Origin: Chryseobacterium sp. YIM B08800 | Lineage (GTDB): Bacteria; Bacteroidota; Bacteroidia; Flavobacteriales; Weeksellaceae | Direction: 5' to 3' | DNA: 64,000 bases | NCBI RefSeq assembly: GCF_026163565.1 | Contig: NZ_JAPDKN010000011.1 | Coordinates: 62,001 to 126,000, forward strand | Shown: one piece after another, positions 1 to 10,227 of the stretch | Layout: every line of letters starts with the position of its first letter | Numbering within the stretch: position 1 is the stretch's first letter | Position numbers and translations under genes: made by a program | The notes under the pieces: model-generated | The model's input: the letters and a program-made list of their open reading frames with translations, nothing else | Told to the model about the DNA's origin: nothing | Databases searched by the model: none

Positions 1-12
1 CGGAAAAAATGG

Positions 13-39
13 AAAGGCTTCTAAGAGAAAGCCTTTTTT
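13..39 (+). terminator. Rho-independent terminator of an upstream gene
   Basis: An 8-bp stem (AAAGGCTT/AAGCCTTT) is followed by a T-run. It would end a gene lying left of the window, so rimP probably starts its own transcript. Confidence 0.75.
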
Positions 40-67
40 CGTACTGTTAAATCAGGATATATATTAT

Positions 68-535
68 ATGGAGTTTAGAAAAAATATTGAAACATTATTA
101 AATGATTTCCTTCAGACAAGAGAAGATCTGTTTCTTATTGATTTGAAGTTTTCTGCAGGAGATGATATTACAGTAATCTTAGATGGAGATCAAGGTGTTA
201 CTGTGCAGGATTGTCTTGATGCAAGCCGTGCAATAGAATTTAATATGGATCGTGAAGAGCACGATTTTAGTCTGCAGGTAATGTCTGCAGGATTGAGCGA
301 GCCGCTTTCGATTCCGAGACAGTTTCGTAAAAACATCGGAAGAGAAATTGAGGTTTTGTTAACTGATTCTTCAGAAATAGAAGGTGAGCTTGCAAAAGTA
401 GATGAAGAGAAAATTACTCTTGTACTGCGTTACCGCAAACCGAAAGAAATAGGTAAAGGTAAAGTAGACGTAGAGGAGGAAAAAGAAATTCCTTACTCTG
501 ACATAAAAAAAGCATTAGTAGTACTTAAATTTTAA
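68..535 (+). CDS. rimP: Ribosome maturation factor RimP
   Basis: A 155-residue protein of the usual RimP length, needed for 30S subunit maturation. The N-terminal half carries the family pattern, with a DGDQGVTVQDC segment followed by a C-terminal SH3-like region rich in Glu and Lys. The segment MSAGLSEPL resembles the conserved VSSPGLdRPL stretch at the domain junction. It is the first gene of the widely conserved rimP-nusA-infB cluster, with only 15 nt to nusA, which supports the name strongly. No Shine-Dalgarno sequence is visible, as is normal in Bacteroidota. Confidence 0.95.
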   Translation: MEFRKNIETLLNDFLQTREDLFLIDLKFSAGDDITVILDGDQGVTVQDCLDASRAIEFNMDREEHDFSLQVMSAGLSEPLSIPRQFRKNIGREIEVLLTDSSEIEGELAKVDEEKITLVLRYRKPKEIGKGKVDVEEEKEIPYSDIKKALVVLKF

Positions 536-550
536 AAGAAAAAAAGATAA

Positions 551-1786
551 ATGGATAATATAGCGTTGATTGAATCCTTTGGTGATTTTAAAGACGAAAA
601 AGGGATCAGTAAAATTGATCTGATGGCGATCATTGAAGATTCTCTAAAGACTTTGTTGAGAAAAAGATTTGATTCTGATGATCACTTTGATGTAATTGTA
701 AACCCTGATAAAGGTGACTTTCAGATTTTCTTAAATAAAACCATCGTTGAAGACGAAATGTCTGAAGATGATGATTTGGAAATTGAAATCACTGAAGCTA
801 AAAAAATAGATCCAACTTTTGAAGTTGGTGAAGATTTTACCATGGAAATTCCGGTAGCGCAGTTGGGAAGAAGAAATATTTTGACGCTGAAGCAGATTTT
901 AGCAACAAAATTGCAGGAGCATAACAATGCGATGTTGTATGATCAGTTCAGAGACAGAATCGGAGAAATTGTAATTGGAGAAATTCACCACATCCGTCAC
1001 AAGCACGTAATTTTGTTGGATGATGAAGGAAACGAATTTATCTTGCCTAAAGAAAACCAGATTCCATCAGATTTCTTCAAAAAAGGAGAAAACATCAGAG
1101 CAATTGTTGAAACGGTAGATTTTAAAGGTTCAAAACCACAGATTATCATTTCAAGAACAGCTCCGAAATTCTTAGAAAAATTATTGGAATTAGAAATTCC
1201 TGAAATCCAGGACGGAACAATCATTCTTAAAAAAGCAGTGAGAATTCCTGGTGAAAAAGCGAAAATAGCAGTGGATGCTTACGACGATAGAATAGATCCT
1301 GTAGGAGCTTGTGTCGGGGTGAAAGGTTCTAGAATTCACGGTGTCGTAAGAGAATTAAGAAACGAAAATATAGATGTGATTCAGTGGTCTAAAAACCCTG
1401 AGATTATGGTGAAGAGAGCTTTAGGAAATGTTACCATCAATAAAATTGACATCAACGAAGAGGCAAACTATGCATTGGTTTATACTCCAATTGAAGAGAT
1501 TTCTAAAGTAATCGGTAAGCAAGGACAAAATATCAGATTGGCTTCCTGGCTTTCTGGATACGAAATCGACGTGTACAGAGAAGCAAGTGAAGATGATGAT
1601 GTTGACTTGAGAGAATTCAATGACGATATCGAACAGTGGATTTTGGATGAGTTTAAGAAAGTAGGTCTTACAACTGCAAAATCTGTCTTAGATAAAGATA
1701 CGGTAAGTCTTTTAAACATGGTAGACTTAGAAGAGGAAACCATCGAAGACGTAAAACGTATATTGAAGGAGGAATTTGAAGATTAA
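551..1786 (+). CDS. nusA: Transcription termination/antitermination factor NusA
   Basis: A 411-residue NusA that binds RNA polymerase and nascent RNA and modulates pausing, termination and antitermination. It has the N-terminal polymerase-binding domain (about 1-125), an S1-like domain (about 135-200) and two KH domains, marked by GVKGSRIHGVVREL near residue 256 and GKQGQNIRLASWL near residue 321. It ends soon after KH2, without the C-terminal acidic repeats of the longer E. coli protein, which is common outside Proteobacteria. It lies between rimP and infB in the same operon. Confidence 0.97.
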   Translation: MDNIALIESFGDFKDEKGISKIDLMAIIEDSLKTLLRKRFDSDDHFDVIVNPDKGDFQIFLNKTIVEDEMSEDDDLEIEITEAKKIDPTFEVGEDFTMEIPVAQLGRRNILTLKQILATKLQEHNNAMLYDQFRDRIGEIVIGEIHHIRHKHVILLDDEGNEFILPKENQIPSDFFKKGENIRAIVETVDFKGSKPQIIISRTAPKFLEKLLELEIPEIQDGTIILKKAVRIPGEKAKIAVDAYDDRIDPVGACVGVKGSRIHGVVRELRNENIDVIQWSKNPEIMVKRALGNVTINKIDINEEANYALVYTPIEEISKVIGKQGQNIRLASWLSGYEIDVYREASEDDDVDLREFNDDIEQWILDEFKKVGLTTAKSVLDKDTVSLLNMVDLEEETIEDVKRILKEEFED

Positions 1787-1864
1787 TATTTAGAAATAAA
1801 TTTTAATAACAGTAAAAAAGAATACTTTAATTTTAAGAATTAAAAAAAACAGTAAATAATATAG

Positions 1865-4800
1865 ATGCCAAAAATAAGATTAAATAAAGCGGTTAAGGAA
1901 TTTAACATATCGATGTCTAGGCTGGTAGAGTTTTTACAGTCTAAGGATATTGTGGTTGAAAACAATCCTAACGCTCAATTAGAAGAAGCGGCATATTCTG
2001 CATTGGAAGCTGAGTTTGCCAAAGACGGTGAGCAACGTAAAGCTTCCCATGAGGTGGTTATTTCTAAAGTTCCGGAAGAAAAACTGGAGATGGAAGAAAA
2101 GAAAGCACCTGAAGTAATAAGAGCTAAAGCTAATACAAAACCAGAAACCAGAATTTTAGGTAAAATCGATCTTGAGCCTAAAAAAGCTGAACCTGTTGCG
2201 GAAGAACCAACTCCTGCACCAGCTGCGCCTGTAGAAGAAAAGAAAGAAGAGAAAGTAGAAGTGAAGGAGGTGAAAGAAGAGGTAAAAGCTGCAAAAGAAG
2301 AAGTGGCACCGGTTTCTGAAGTAAAAGCAACTCCTGAAAGGCAAGAATTCAAGGTTTTGGATAAAATTGATCTTTCTCAAATAGAAGGAAACAGAAACAG
2401 ACCTGCAAAAAAAGATAAACCTAAAACAGAAGAAGTGAAAGCAGAAGCAAAACCTGCTGAACCTGTTAAAGAAACACCAAAGCCGGTTGAAAAGCCTGTA
2501 GAAAAAGTGGAAGACAAAAAACCTGAATCTACTATTGAGGAACCTCAGGAGCCTCAGAAAATAGAAACTGTTTATCAAAAACTTGACGGTCCTAAAATTG
2601 TTGGTGAAAAAATTGACTTAACTCAATTTGCACCAAAACCAAGCTCAGGAGCTAAAAAGAAAAGAAAGAGAATTGAAAAACCGGGCGGTCCTAACCAGAA
2701 TACAGGAAACAACCAGCAAGGTGGAAACAATCAGCAAGGCGGACAAAACCGTCCACAAGGTCAAAATGGTCCTGGAGGAAATCGTCCTCAAGGTCAGGGA
2801 GGTCAAAATCGTCCTCAAGGACAAGGTGGTCAAGGTGGAAACCGTTTTGGAAATAACAACCAAGGTAATCGTCCATCAGGACAAGGAGGTCAAAACCGTC
2901 CTCAAGGACAAGGTGGTGGAAATCGTTTCGGAAATAACAGACCGGGGCAAAGAACGATGCCTGTTGAATTAACCGACGAGCAAGTTAAAAATCAAATCAA
3001 GGAAACCCTTGAAAAACTTACTAATAAAGGAGGTAAATCTAAATCTTCTAAGCACAGAAAAGATAAAAGAAGTTTCCGTAGAGAGCAAGACGAGCGTCAG
3101 CAAGAAATTGATGCAGCAGACAGAACATTAAAAGTAACCGAATTTATCACTGTTGGTGAATTGGCAAGTTTAATGAATGTTTCTCCTACTGAAGTAATCT
3201 CAGCATGTTTCTCTTTAGGAGTAATGGTTACCATGAACCAAAGATTAGAAGCCGATACTTTATTATTGGTAACTGATGAATTTGGATATAAAATTGAATT
3301 CTCGGATGCTGATCTTGAAGATACAGACGCTGAAGACGAAATCGATACAGAAGAGAGCCTTGTTTCAAGAGCGCCGATTGTAACAGTAATGGGACACGTT
3401 GACCACGGTAAAACTTCATTGTTGGATTACATTAGAAAAACTAACGTAATTGCTGGTGAATCTGGTGGAATTACACAGCACATCGGAGCTTATAACGTGA
3501 AATTGGAAAATGGTCAAAGAATTACATTCTTAGATACACCAGGTCACGAAGCTTTTACTGCGATGAGAGCCAGAGGAGCTCAGGTTACCGATATTGCAAT
3601 TATTGTAATCGCTGCCGATGATGATGTAATGCCTCAAACGAAAGAAGCAATTTCTCACGCACAAGCTGCAGGTGTTCCTATGATTATTGCAATCAACAAA
3701 GTAGATAAGCCGAATGCAAATCCTGATAACATCCGTCAACAACTTTCCGGAATGAATATTTTGGTAGAAGAATGGGGTGGAAATGTACAGGCTCAGGAAA
3801 TTTCAGCTAAAATGGGTAATAATATGGATCTTTTATTAGAAAAAGTATTGTTACAGGCAGAAATGCTTGAATTGAAAGCTAATCCTGAACGTGCTGCAAA
3901 CGGAGTAGTAATTGAAGCATCTTTAGATAAGGGTAGAGGTTACGTAGCAACAATGTTGGTACAAACCGGAACTTTAAAAGTTGGAGATTATGTAGTAGCA
4001 GGTAAAAATCATGGTAAAGTAAAAGCTTTATTGGATGAGAGAGGGAAAAATCTTGCAGAAGCAGGTCCTTCAATTCCGGCAACAATCTTAGGTTTAGACG
4101 GGGCGCCTACAGCAGGTGATAAATTCCGTGTTTATGCCGACGAAAGTGAAGGTAAAGCTATTGCTAACAAGAGAGAGCAGTTACAGAGAGAACTTTCAAT
4201 CAGAACGAAAAAACATACAACGCTTGAAGAACTAGGTAGACGTATTGCTTTAGGAGAATTCAAAGAATTGAATATTATCCTTAAAGGTGACGTGGATGGT
4301 TCGGTAGAAGCACTTTCTGATCAGTTACAAAGATTGTCAACAGAAGAAATCAGCGTGAAAATCCTTCACTCAGGTGTTGGGCAGATCACAGAATCTGATA
4401 TCAACTTAGCGGCGGCATCTGATGCAATTATTATTGGATTTAACGTAAGAGCTGGAGCAAATGCTAAAGATCTTGCAGACCGTGAAGAAATTGAGATCAG
4501 AACATATTCTGTAATCTACAAAGCGATTGACGAAGTAAAAGAAGCGATGGAAGGAATGCTTTCTCCGGAGATTCAGGAACAAGTAATCGGTAATGTTGAA
4601 ATCCGTGAGGTATTCAAAATTTCTAAAGTTGGAACCATTGCAGGTTGTATGGTTCTTACCGGAAAAGTAACGAGACAGTCTAAAGTAAGATTACTAAGAG
4701 ATGGTATTGTGAAATTTGACGGTGAGCTTGAAAGTTTGAAACGTTTCAAAGACGATGTAAAAGAAGTTACAAAAGGCTACGAGTGCGGATTGAACCTTAA

Positions 4801-4876
4801 AGGCTATAATGATATCGAACAAGGAGATATTCTGGAAGTATATGAAGAGGTTGCTATAAAGAAGAAATTGAAGTAA
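1865..4876 (+). CDS. infB: Translation initiation factor IF-2
   Basis: A 1003-residue IF-2, the GTPase that brings initiator tRNA to the 30S subunit. The first ~50 residues form an IF2_N-type domain. A long Lys/Glu/Pro-rich linker follows, then a Gly/Gln/Asn/Arg-rich low-complexity segment (about residues 270-365) built from [14 protein letters not shown] repeats. The GTPase domain starts near residue 508 with the P-loop GHVDHGKTS, followed by DTPGHEAF and NKVDKP. The C-terminal domains II-IV are complete. The start is 78 nt after nusA. It is long for the family because of the expanded linker. Confidence 0.97.
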   Translation: MPKIRLNKAVKEFNISMSRLVEFLQSKDIVVENNPNAQLEEAAYSALEAEFAKDGEQRKASHEVVISKVPEEKLEMEEKKAPEVIRAKANTKPETRILGKIDLEPKKAEPVAEEPTPAPAAPVEEKKEEKVEVKEVKEEVKAAKEEVAPVSEVKATPERQEFKVLDKIDLSQIEGNRNRPAKKDKPKTEEVKAEAKPAEPVKETPKPVEKPVEKVEDKKPESTIEEPQEPQKIETVYQKLDGPKIVGEKIDLTQFAPKPSSGAKKKRKRIEKPGGPNQNTGNNQQGGNNQQGGQNRPQGQNGPGGNRPQGQGGQNRPQGQGGQGGNRFGNNNQGNRPSGQGGQNRPQGQGGGNRFGNNRPGQRTMPVELTDEQVKNQIKETLEKLTNKGGKSKSSKHRKDKRSFRREQDERQQEIDAADRTLKVTEFITVGELASLMNVSPTEVISACFSLGVMVTMNQRLEADTLLLVTDEFGYKIEFSDADLEDTDAEDEIDTEESLVSRAPIVTVMGHVDHGKTSLLDYIRKTNVIAGESGGITQHIGAYNVKLENGQRITFLDTPGHEAFTAMRARGAQVTDIAIIVIAADDDVMPQTKEAISHAQAAGVPMIIAINKVDKPNANPDNIRQQLSGMNILVEEWGGNVQAQEISAKMGNNMDLLLEKVLLQAEMLELKANPERAANGVVIEASLDKGRGYVATMLVQTGTLKVGDYVVAGKNHGKVKALLDERGKNLAEAGPSIPATILGLDGAPTAGDKFRVYADESEGKAIANKREQLQRELSIRTKKHTTLEELGRRIALGEFKELNIILKGDVDGSVEALSDQLQRLSTEEISVKILHSGVGQITESDINLAAASDAIIIGFNVRAGANAKDLADREEIEIRTYSVIYKAIDEVKEAMEGMLSPEIQEQVIGNVEIREVFKISKVGTIAGCMVLTGKVTRQSKVRLLRDGIVKFDGELESLKRFKDDVKEVTKGYECGLNLKGYNDIEQGDILEVYEEVAIKKKLK

Positions 4877-4892
4877 TTTAGATAAAAAAAAT

Positions 4893-4921
4893 ACCACTGA
4901 GAAATCGGTGGTGTTTTTTTT
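4893..4921 (+). terminator. Terminator of the rimP-nusA-infB operon
   Basis: An 8-bp stem ACCACTGA/TCGGTGGT (one G-U pair) with a GAAA loop, followed by eight T. It lies 17 nt after the infB stop. Confidence 0.85.
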
Positions 4922-5059
4922 ATCTAAATGTTAAAAGAGATAAATATTTGTATAAGTGGTTTTTTTTTTACAATTTTGCTAGAATTTTATAATAAAATAA
5001 CTTTTTTGTTATTTTATTTGTAAAATCAATTTTTAATAATAATCCTAGATAAAAAAGAA

Positions 5060-6964
5060 ATGAAAAAAGTATATTTTTTAATAATGCTTTTACCGGCATT
5101 ATGTTTTTCACAAACTACTGAAGAGAGAAAAAAAATTGCGTCGCAGTCCGATAAAGTTGGTAATACTATTCTTCTTACTGAGCTAAGGAAACAAGAAAAT
5201 GAACGTAAGATAAGATTAGAAAACTATTTAAAGAGTAATCCGGAGATTTCTAAAGTTAAAAAATTTGATGAAATTGGAACTAAGGAGTTGATGGATGTTT
5301 TACCAAATGGCGAACTCATTTTCGCAAAAACCGATAACGCTGGAGCTGCAATTACTGCCAGAGCAACAAGCTTATACAATGGCGGTAGTTTAGGATTAAA
5401 TATACAAGGACAAGGAATGATTGGCGGTATTTGGGATGGTGGTAGCGTTAGAAGCACTCATCAAGAGTTTATGGTAGGAGGTATATCCAAAGTTTTATTA
5501 ATGGATGGAGCTTCGATGGCAAACCATGCAACTCATGTTGGAGGCACAATTGCTGCACAAGGCGTAAACTCTTTGGTGAAAGGACTAGCATTTAATGCAT
5601 CTCTTAATTCTTATGATTGGACTAATGATTTGGCAGAGATGTTATCAGAGGCAAGTGGAGGTTTGTTGGTTTCAAATCATTCATATGGCATTGGAAGCTT
5701 GAGTAGTTTGTGGTTTTATGGTGCTTATGACTCCCGAGCGCGACAGATGGATCAAATCTGTTTTAATAATCCGTTTTATTTACCCGTAGTTTCTGCAGGT
5801 AATGATAGGAATGCAAATGAAGCACCTGGGTCTACACAAATAGCTAATAAAGGAGGATATGATATGATTTTTGGACATGGTAATGCTAAGAATGTGATAA
5901 CTGTTGCTGCTGTGCAGAATGTAGCAAGTTATACTGGTCCTGCTAGCGTGATAATGTCTACATTCAGTAGCTATGGACCAAGTGATGATGGTAGAATTAA
6001 ACCTGAAATATCTATGAAAGGTGTAAACGTAAGATCAACTTTGTATGATTCAGATACAAGTGTTGGTTTCATGTCAGGTACATCTATGGCTTCGCCTGGT
6101 GTTACAGGGGTTGTTTTATTACTACAACAGTATTATAACCAATTGTATTCAAATTACATGAAAGCGGCAACTGCCAAAGGATTGATTCTTCATACGGCTG
6201 ATGAAGCAGGTTTTTATGATGGACCAGATTATGAATTTGGTTGGGGGTTAATTAATGCTGAAAATGCTGCAAAAGTTATAAGAGATAAAAATCTTATATC
6301 AAACAGATCTATTATAGAAGAGAATACTTTAAATAACGGATCTACCTTCACAAAAAATATTTTATCAAATGGATTAGAGCCTTTAAAAATCTCTATTTCA
6401 TGGACTGACCCTCAGTATCCTGGTCAAAATTCAGGAACAGTGGATCCGACAACAAAATATTTGGTAAATGATTTAGATATAAAAGTTACTTCAGCATCTG
6501 GAGCTGTTTATTATCCATGGAAATTACAAGGGATGGGCGCACCTTACGATCCGCCAACCAATAATTCTACTAATGATGTTGATAATTTTGAAAGGGTAGA
6601 TATTCCACTCCCTGCAGGAAGTTATACTATTTCGGTAACCCATAAAGGAACTCTTACAAACGGAACTCAAAACTTTACATTAATTGCAAGTGGTGGAAAT
6701 TTTTCAACTTTATCTACAGCTGATCAAATTGCTAAAAGTGATAAGTTAGATATTTATCCTAATCCTGCTGGAGATTGGGTTTACTTTAAGAATAATAATG
6801 ATCTAGAAGCATCTGTAGTTATTTTGGATATGTCGGGTAAATTATTGAAAAAGGAAACTATTAAAAATGGGAAAATTTCTGTAAAAGAATTGGTTAAAGG
6901 GAATTATATGCTTCTATATTCTGATAAAAATAAAGAACAAAGCTTTAAGTTTATAAAATTATAA
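5060..6964 (+). CDS. Secreted S8 family (subtilisin-like) peptidase with T9SS sorting domain
   Basis: A 634-residue exported protease. A signal peptide (about 1-18, ending near CFSQ) precedes a subtilase domain. The catalytic triad is visible as Asp126 in GIWDGG, His156 in NHATHVGG and Ser342 in SGTSMASP. A beta-rich domain follows (about 400-550), and a type A type-IX-secretion sorting domain runs from about residue 565, starting at LDIYPNPAGDW and ending in a Lys-rich tail. It should be secreted through the outer membrane by T9SS and released or anchored. It stands alone, with its own terminator. A SusC/SusD operon follows after 370 bp, and the protease may feed it peptides, but that is inference only. 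Confidence 0.93.
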   Translation: MKKVYFLIMLLPALCFSQTTEERKKIASQSDKVGNTILLTELRKQENERKIRLENYLKSNPEISKVKKFDEIGTKELMDVLPNGELIFAKTDNAGAAITARATSLYNGGSLGLNIQGQGMIGGIWDGGSVRSTHQEFMVGGISKVLLMDGASMANHATHVGGTIAAQGVNSLVKGLAFNASLNSYDWTNDLAEMLSEASGGLLVSNHSYGIGSLSSLWFYGAYDSRARQMDQICFNNPFYLPVVSAGNDRNANEAPGSTQIANKGGYDMIFGHGNAKNVITVAAVQNVASYTGPASVIMSTFSSYGPSDDGRIKPEISMKGVNVRSTLYDSDTSVGFMSGTSMASPGVTGVVLLLQQYYNQLYSNYMKAATAKGLILHTADEAGFYDGPDYEFGWGLINAENAAKVIRDKNLISNRSIIEENTLNNGSTFTKNILSNGLEPLKISISWTDPQYPGQNSGTVDPTTKYLVNDLDIKVTSASGAVYYPWKLQGMGAPYDPPTNNSTNDVDNFERVDIPLPAGSYTISVTHKGTLTNGTQNFTLIASGGNFSTLSTADQIAKSDKLDIYPNPAGDWVYFKNNNDLEASVVILDMSGKLLKKETIKNGKISVKELVKGNYMLLYSDKNKEQSFKFIKL

Positions 6965-6991
6965 AATATAAATTTAAGAATCTAGAAAAAG

Positions 6992-7021
6992 AGCTGTCTA
7001 TTTTAATGGGCAGCTTTTTTT
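6992..7021 (+). terminator. Terminator of the S8 peptidase gene
   Basis: Stem AGCTGTC/GGCAGCT (one G-U pair) followed by a run of seven T. Confidence 0.8.
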
Positions 7022-7275
7022 GTTTTAAAGCATTTTTTTTTAGATTATTTAGAATTAAGATTAATTAATTGGATGAAATATAGCATAATATCAATTTATA
7101 ATAATTCTAAATAATTTACATTGTTTTATTTATAATATTGGTAAGTTGTTTTTTTTAACTGAATAGCTTTATTTTTTTTTTATTTTGTTGGGTATTATTA
7201 ATGAATTCTAATATATTTTACACTTTTATAGAATATCAAATAAAAAAAAGCAAATCTTAATAGTTAAAAATTTGC

Positions 7276-7299
7276 ATATGTTAATATTTATTAACATAT
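7276..7299. promoter_or_regulatory. Perfect 11-bp inverted repeat upstream of susC, candidate operator
   Basis: ATATGTTAATA and its exact reverse complement are separated by TT. The repeat is flanked on both sides by TTTGC/TTGC and ends 32 nt before the susC ATG, so it overlaps or adjoins the likely promoter. It has no T-run after it and is AT-only in most of its length, so a protein-binding site is more likely than a terminator. Function is inferred. Confidence 0.45.
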
Positions 7300-7331
7300 T
7301 TGCTCATTAAAAATATTAAAATTTTGTTAAT

Positions 7332-10208
7332 ATGAATGTTAAATTACGTGTGCTAACGGCTGGTGTATTGTTCTTTACTGGGCAGGCAGTTTTTGCTCAG
7401 CAAGATTCTACTAAAAATGTTAAAGACATTGAAGAAGTAGTAGTTTTAGGGTATAACAAAACTGCTACAAAGCCTAAAGATGTGACTGCGAGTGTGACTG
7501 TAGGTGCAGAAAAATTAGAAAACAGACCAAATGCAACATTTCTTAACTCCCTTCAGGGAGAGGCTGCTGGTTTGTCTGTGAGTTCAACTTCAGGACAGCC
7601 TGGTTCGTCTAAAATGGATATCATTATTAGGGGGGTGAGTTCTTTAAATGCAAGTTCTGACCCTTTGTATGTTATTGATGGAATGGTTTCAAACTCTGTG
7701 CAGTTTAGAAACTTAAACCCGAATGATATTGAAACTGTTTCTATTTTGAAAGATGCGGCAGCAACTGCAATTTACGGTAACAGAGGTTCGAATGGTGTAA
7801 TTGTAATTAGAACAAAGCAGGGGAGATATGGCTCTCGTTTTGTTGTAAATTATTCAGGTTCTACAGGTTTGGGGGTGTTGCCTAAAACAAAGTATAACTT
7901 AGTTGATGCTAAAGGTCAATTAACCTTACAAAAAAGATATGGGCAAGGGATTGGAGCAAGTTATACTGATGCGCAAATTGCTGCTTATAATGGACCAAAT
8001 ACAGATTGGAGAGATGAGTTTTTCAGGACTGGTATAACACAATCTCATGATTTATCTATGATGTTTGGTGGTGAAAATGTAAATAACTATACTTCATTTG
8101 GCTATTTTGATCAAACGGGTACAGTTCCAACAACAGACTTTAAGCGTTTTACATTAAGAAATAATTTAAATGCTAAATCTAAGGATGGTAAATTTGTATT
8201 TAATTCTAATTTAGCATTAGGTTATTCTAAGAGACACCAGCTTTTGCAAGAATCTGCTGCTGACGGTTCTACTTCCCAGAATATTGTTCAGAATCCGTTA
8301 TGGGGTGCTGTTTTAGGATCACCATTAATGGATCCAAATGCATATGCATCTGGAGAAGAAATGTACAATGGCTTTGGTACTAACTTGAATAACGGACAAA
8401 CTGTTTATTCGTTGTTGGATATTTTAAGAGGTAATCTTCCAAACGAACTTACAGAAACATCCATTGTTGCTAACTTTTCAGCTACTTATAATATCAACGA
8501 AAATTTATCAATAACAAATAAATCGGGTGTTGATTATAAATATTCAACAGGGAATTCGGCCAGAGCTCCATGGGCTTATCTGTCTATAGCAGTAGCAAGA
8601 CCTGCTGGAATTCCTTTTGGGGGAAATGAATCGTTTTCAAATACTACTGAATTTAACTTCAATTCGATTACAAGTGCGAACTACAGAAAAACAATTGGTG
8701 AAAATCATACACTTGATGTAGGGGTTTATTTAGATTATTTGAAAACTAATTATAGACAAACCTCACAGAATAGAGAAGGATTAAATCCGTTAAACTGGGT
8801 GTTTGGAGCAGGAACGGGATATGTAGGATTTAGCACTACAACTCCTGCACTATATAATCCAACTGCTTCAATGGCTAAAATAACTGCTGGAACATTAGCT
8901 TATTTCGCAACATTAGACTATGATTACGCAGATAAATATGGAGTTTCTGGAACTATAAGAAGAGACGGTACATTCCGTTTTATTGGTGATAATAGATGGG
9001 GAACATTTTGGTCAGCAGCAGGAAGATGGAATATTGATAAAGAAGAATTTATGACTAATTCTGGTTTTGATATGTTAAAACTAAGAGCTTCATATGGAGT
9101 TATTGGTAATCAGAATGTAATTGCTCCTGCTTATGGGCAAAATCCGCTATTAGTAGGAACTAATCTTATAAGAGATACTTATTCACTTCCTGCAACAGGT
9201 TATAATCAAACTACAGGTAGCATTGCAGATGGTGTTTTAGCTAATCCTAATGTTCAATGGGAAGAAGTAGGGCAATTTAACGTAGGTTTAGATTTTAGAG
9301 TACTTAATAATAAATTAGAAGGTACAGTAGACTACTATAAAAAGAAAACAAATAAACTTTATAATGATATTATTTATTCTTGGGCAGTAGGAACAAACCC
9401 GGCTACAGGAAATAATACTATTAAAGGAAATAATGGTAAACTTCAAAATGAAGGGGTTGAACTTAGTTTAAAATATCATTTATTAAACAAATCGGATTAT
9501 AAATTATCAATTTATGCTAACGGTTCATACAATCAAAGTCGTGTATTAGAGGCTAATCCAGATACATCAATTTTAAAATCTGTTCCTGGCTCAATGATTG
9601 GAGAATGGTATTTGGTTGATTATGTTGGGGTGAATGCTTCTAATGGAGAGCTTTTGTTTAATGTTAACGGGCAAACTGTTGAACAGTTTGATCAAATTAA
9701 CGATTTAAAAGCTACTGGGAAAAGCTACTTGCCAAAATTTGTTGGTGGTTTCGGAATTAATGCATCAGTTAAAAACTTTTTCTTAGATGCGCATTTTAAT
9801 TGGCAGGCTGATGTTTGGAGAATGGATGGATTATTGGATTGGACTAATAACCCTTCATTGCTTCAGAGAGACCGCATGTCTACAGATCTTTTGAATGCTT
9901 GGACTCCAAATAATATGAACACTAATGCTCCGTCACTTACTGCTTCAAATTTAACTTATGCTGATTATTCAAATAGATTCTTACGTGATGCATCTTTCTT
10001 AAGACTTAAAAATGTGACTTTTGGATATAGCCTTCCTAAAAGTTTATTGGGTGATAAGTTGAAAGAAGTTAAACTTTATGTATTAGGTGAGAATATTTTA
10101 ACTTTCACTAAATGGCAAGGTTATGATCCAGAACCGTTATTTGCTTCTTCAGGATCTGTTTATCCTAACTTGAAAACAGTTTCATTAGGTGTAAATGTTA
10201 GTTTTTAA
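7332..10208 (+). CDS. SusC/RagA family TonB-linked outer membrane protein
   Basis: A 958-residue outer-membrane importer. It has a signal peptide (about 1-22, ending VFAQ), a TonB-box-like segment DIEEVVVLGY near residue 33, a plug domain with the family motifs IIIRGVSSLNASSDPLYVIDG and ATAIYGNRGSNGVIVI, and a C-terminal 22-strand-type barrel ending in an aromatic residue (VNVSF). The N-terminal carboxypeptidase-regulatory-like domain found in many SusC proteins is absent. It is the first gene of a three-gene operon with SusD 19 nt downstream. The substrate cannot be told from sequence. The preceding secreted protease makes peptides one possibility. Confidence 0.95.
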   Translation: MNVKLRVLTAGVLFFTGQAVFAQQDSTKNVKDIEEVVVLGYNKTATKPKDVTASVTVGAEKLENRPNATFLNSLQGEAAGLSVSSTSGQPGSSKMDIIIRGVSSLNASSDPLYVIDGMVSNSVQFRNLNPNDIETVSILKDAAATAIYGNRGSNGVIVIRTKQGRYGSRFVVNYSGSTGLGVLPKTKYNLVDAKGQLTLQKRYGQGIGASYTDAQIAAYNGPNTDWRDEFFRTGITQSHDLSMMFGGENVNNYTSFGYFDQTGTVPTTDFKRFTLRNNLNAKSKDGKFVFNSNLALGYSKRHQLLQESAADGSTSQNIVQNPLWGAVLGSPLMDPNAYASGEEMYNGFGTNLNNGQTVYSLLDILRGNLPNELTETSIVANFSATYNINENLSITNKSGVDYKYSTGNSARAPWAYLSIAVARPAGIPFGGNESFSNTTEFNFNSITSANYRKTIGENHTLDVGVYLDYLKTNYRQTSQNREGLNPLNWVFGAGTGYVGFSTTTPALYNPTASMAKITAGTLAYFATLDYDYADKYGVSGTIRRDGTFRFIGDNRWGTFWSAAGRWNIDKEEFMTNSGFDMLKLRASYGVIGNQNVIAPAYGQNPLLVGTNLIRDTYSLPATGYNQTTGSIADGVLANPNVQWEEVGQFNVGLDFRVLNNKLEGTVDYYKKKTNKLYNDIIYSWAVGTNPATGNNTIKGNNGKLQNEGVELSLKYHLLNKSDYKLSIYANGSYNQSRVLEANPDTSILKSVPGSMIGEWYLVDYVGVNASNGELLFNVNGQTVEQFDQINDLKATGKSYLPKFVGGFGINASVKNFFLDAHFNWQADVWRMDGLLDWTNNPSLLQRDRMSTDLLNAWTPNNMNTNAPSLTASNLTYADYSNRFLRDASFLRLKNVTFGYSLPKSLLGDKLKEVKLYVLGENILTFTKWQGYDPEPLFASSGSVYPNLKTVSLGVNVSF

Positions 10209-10227
10209 TTATAAATGAATAGATAAA

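Larger units (their letters stand above)
6965..7331 (+). other. Intergenic region upstream of the first susC
   Basis: 367 bp of very AT-rich DNA without a credible ORF. It holds the protease terminator at its left end and an 11-bp perfect inverted repeat near the susC start (listed separately). The rest shows no feature I can name. Confidence 0.6.

Noticed and set aside
1975..2578. Minus-strand open frames of 125 and 140 codons inside infB
   Set aside because: They mirror the low-complexity Lys/Glu/Pro-rich linker of IF-2; composition is Phe/Ser-rich with no domain signal.
2628..2972. A 114-codon plus-strand frame inside infB
   Set aside because: It is the +1 shadow of the Gln/Gly repeat tract of IF-2.
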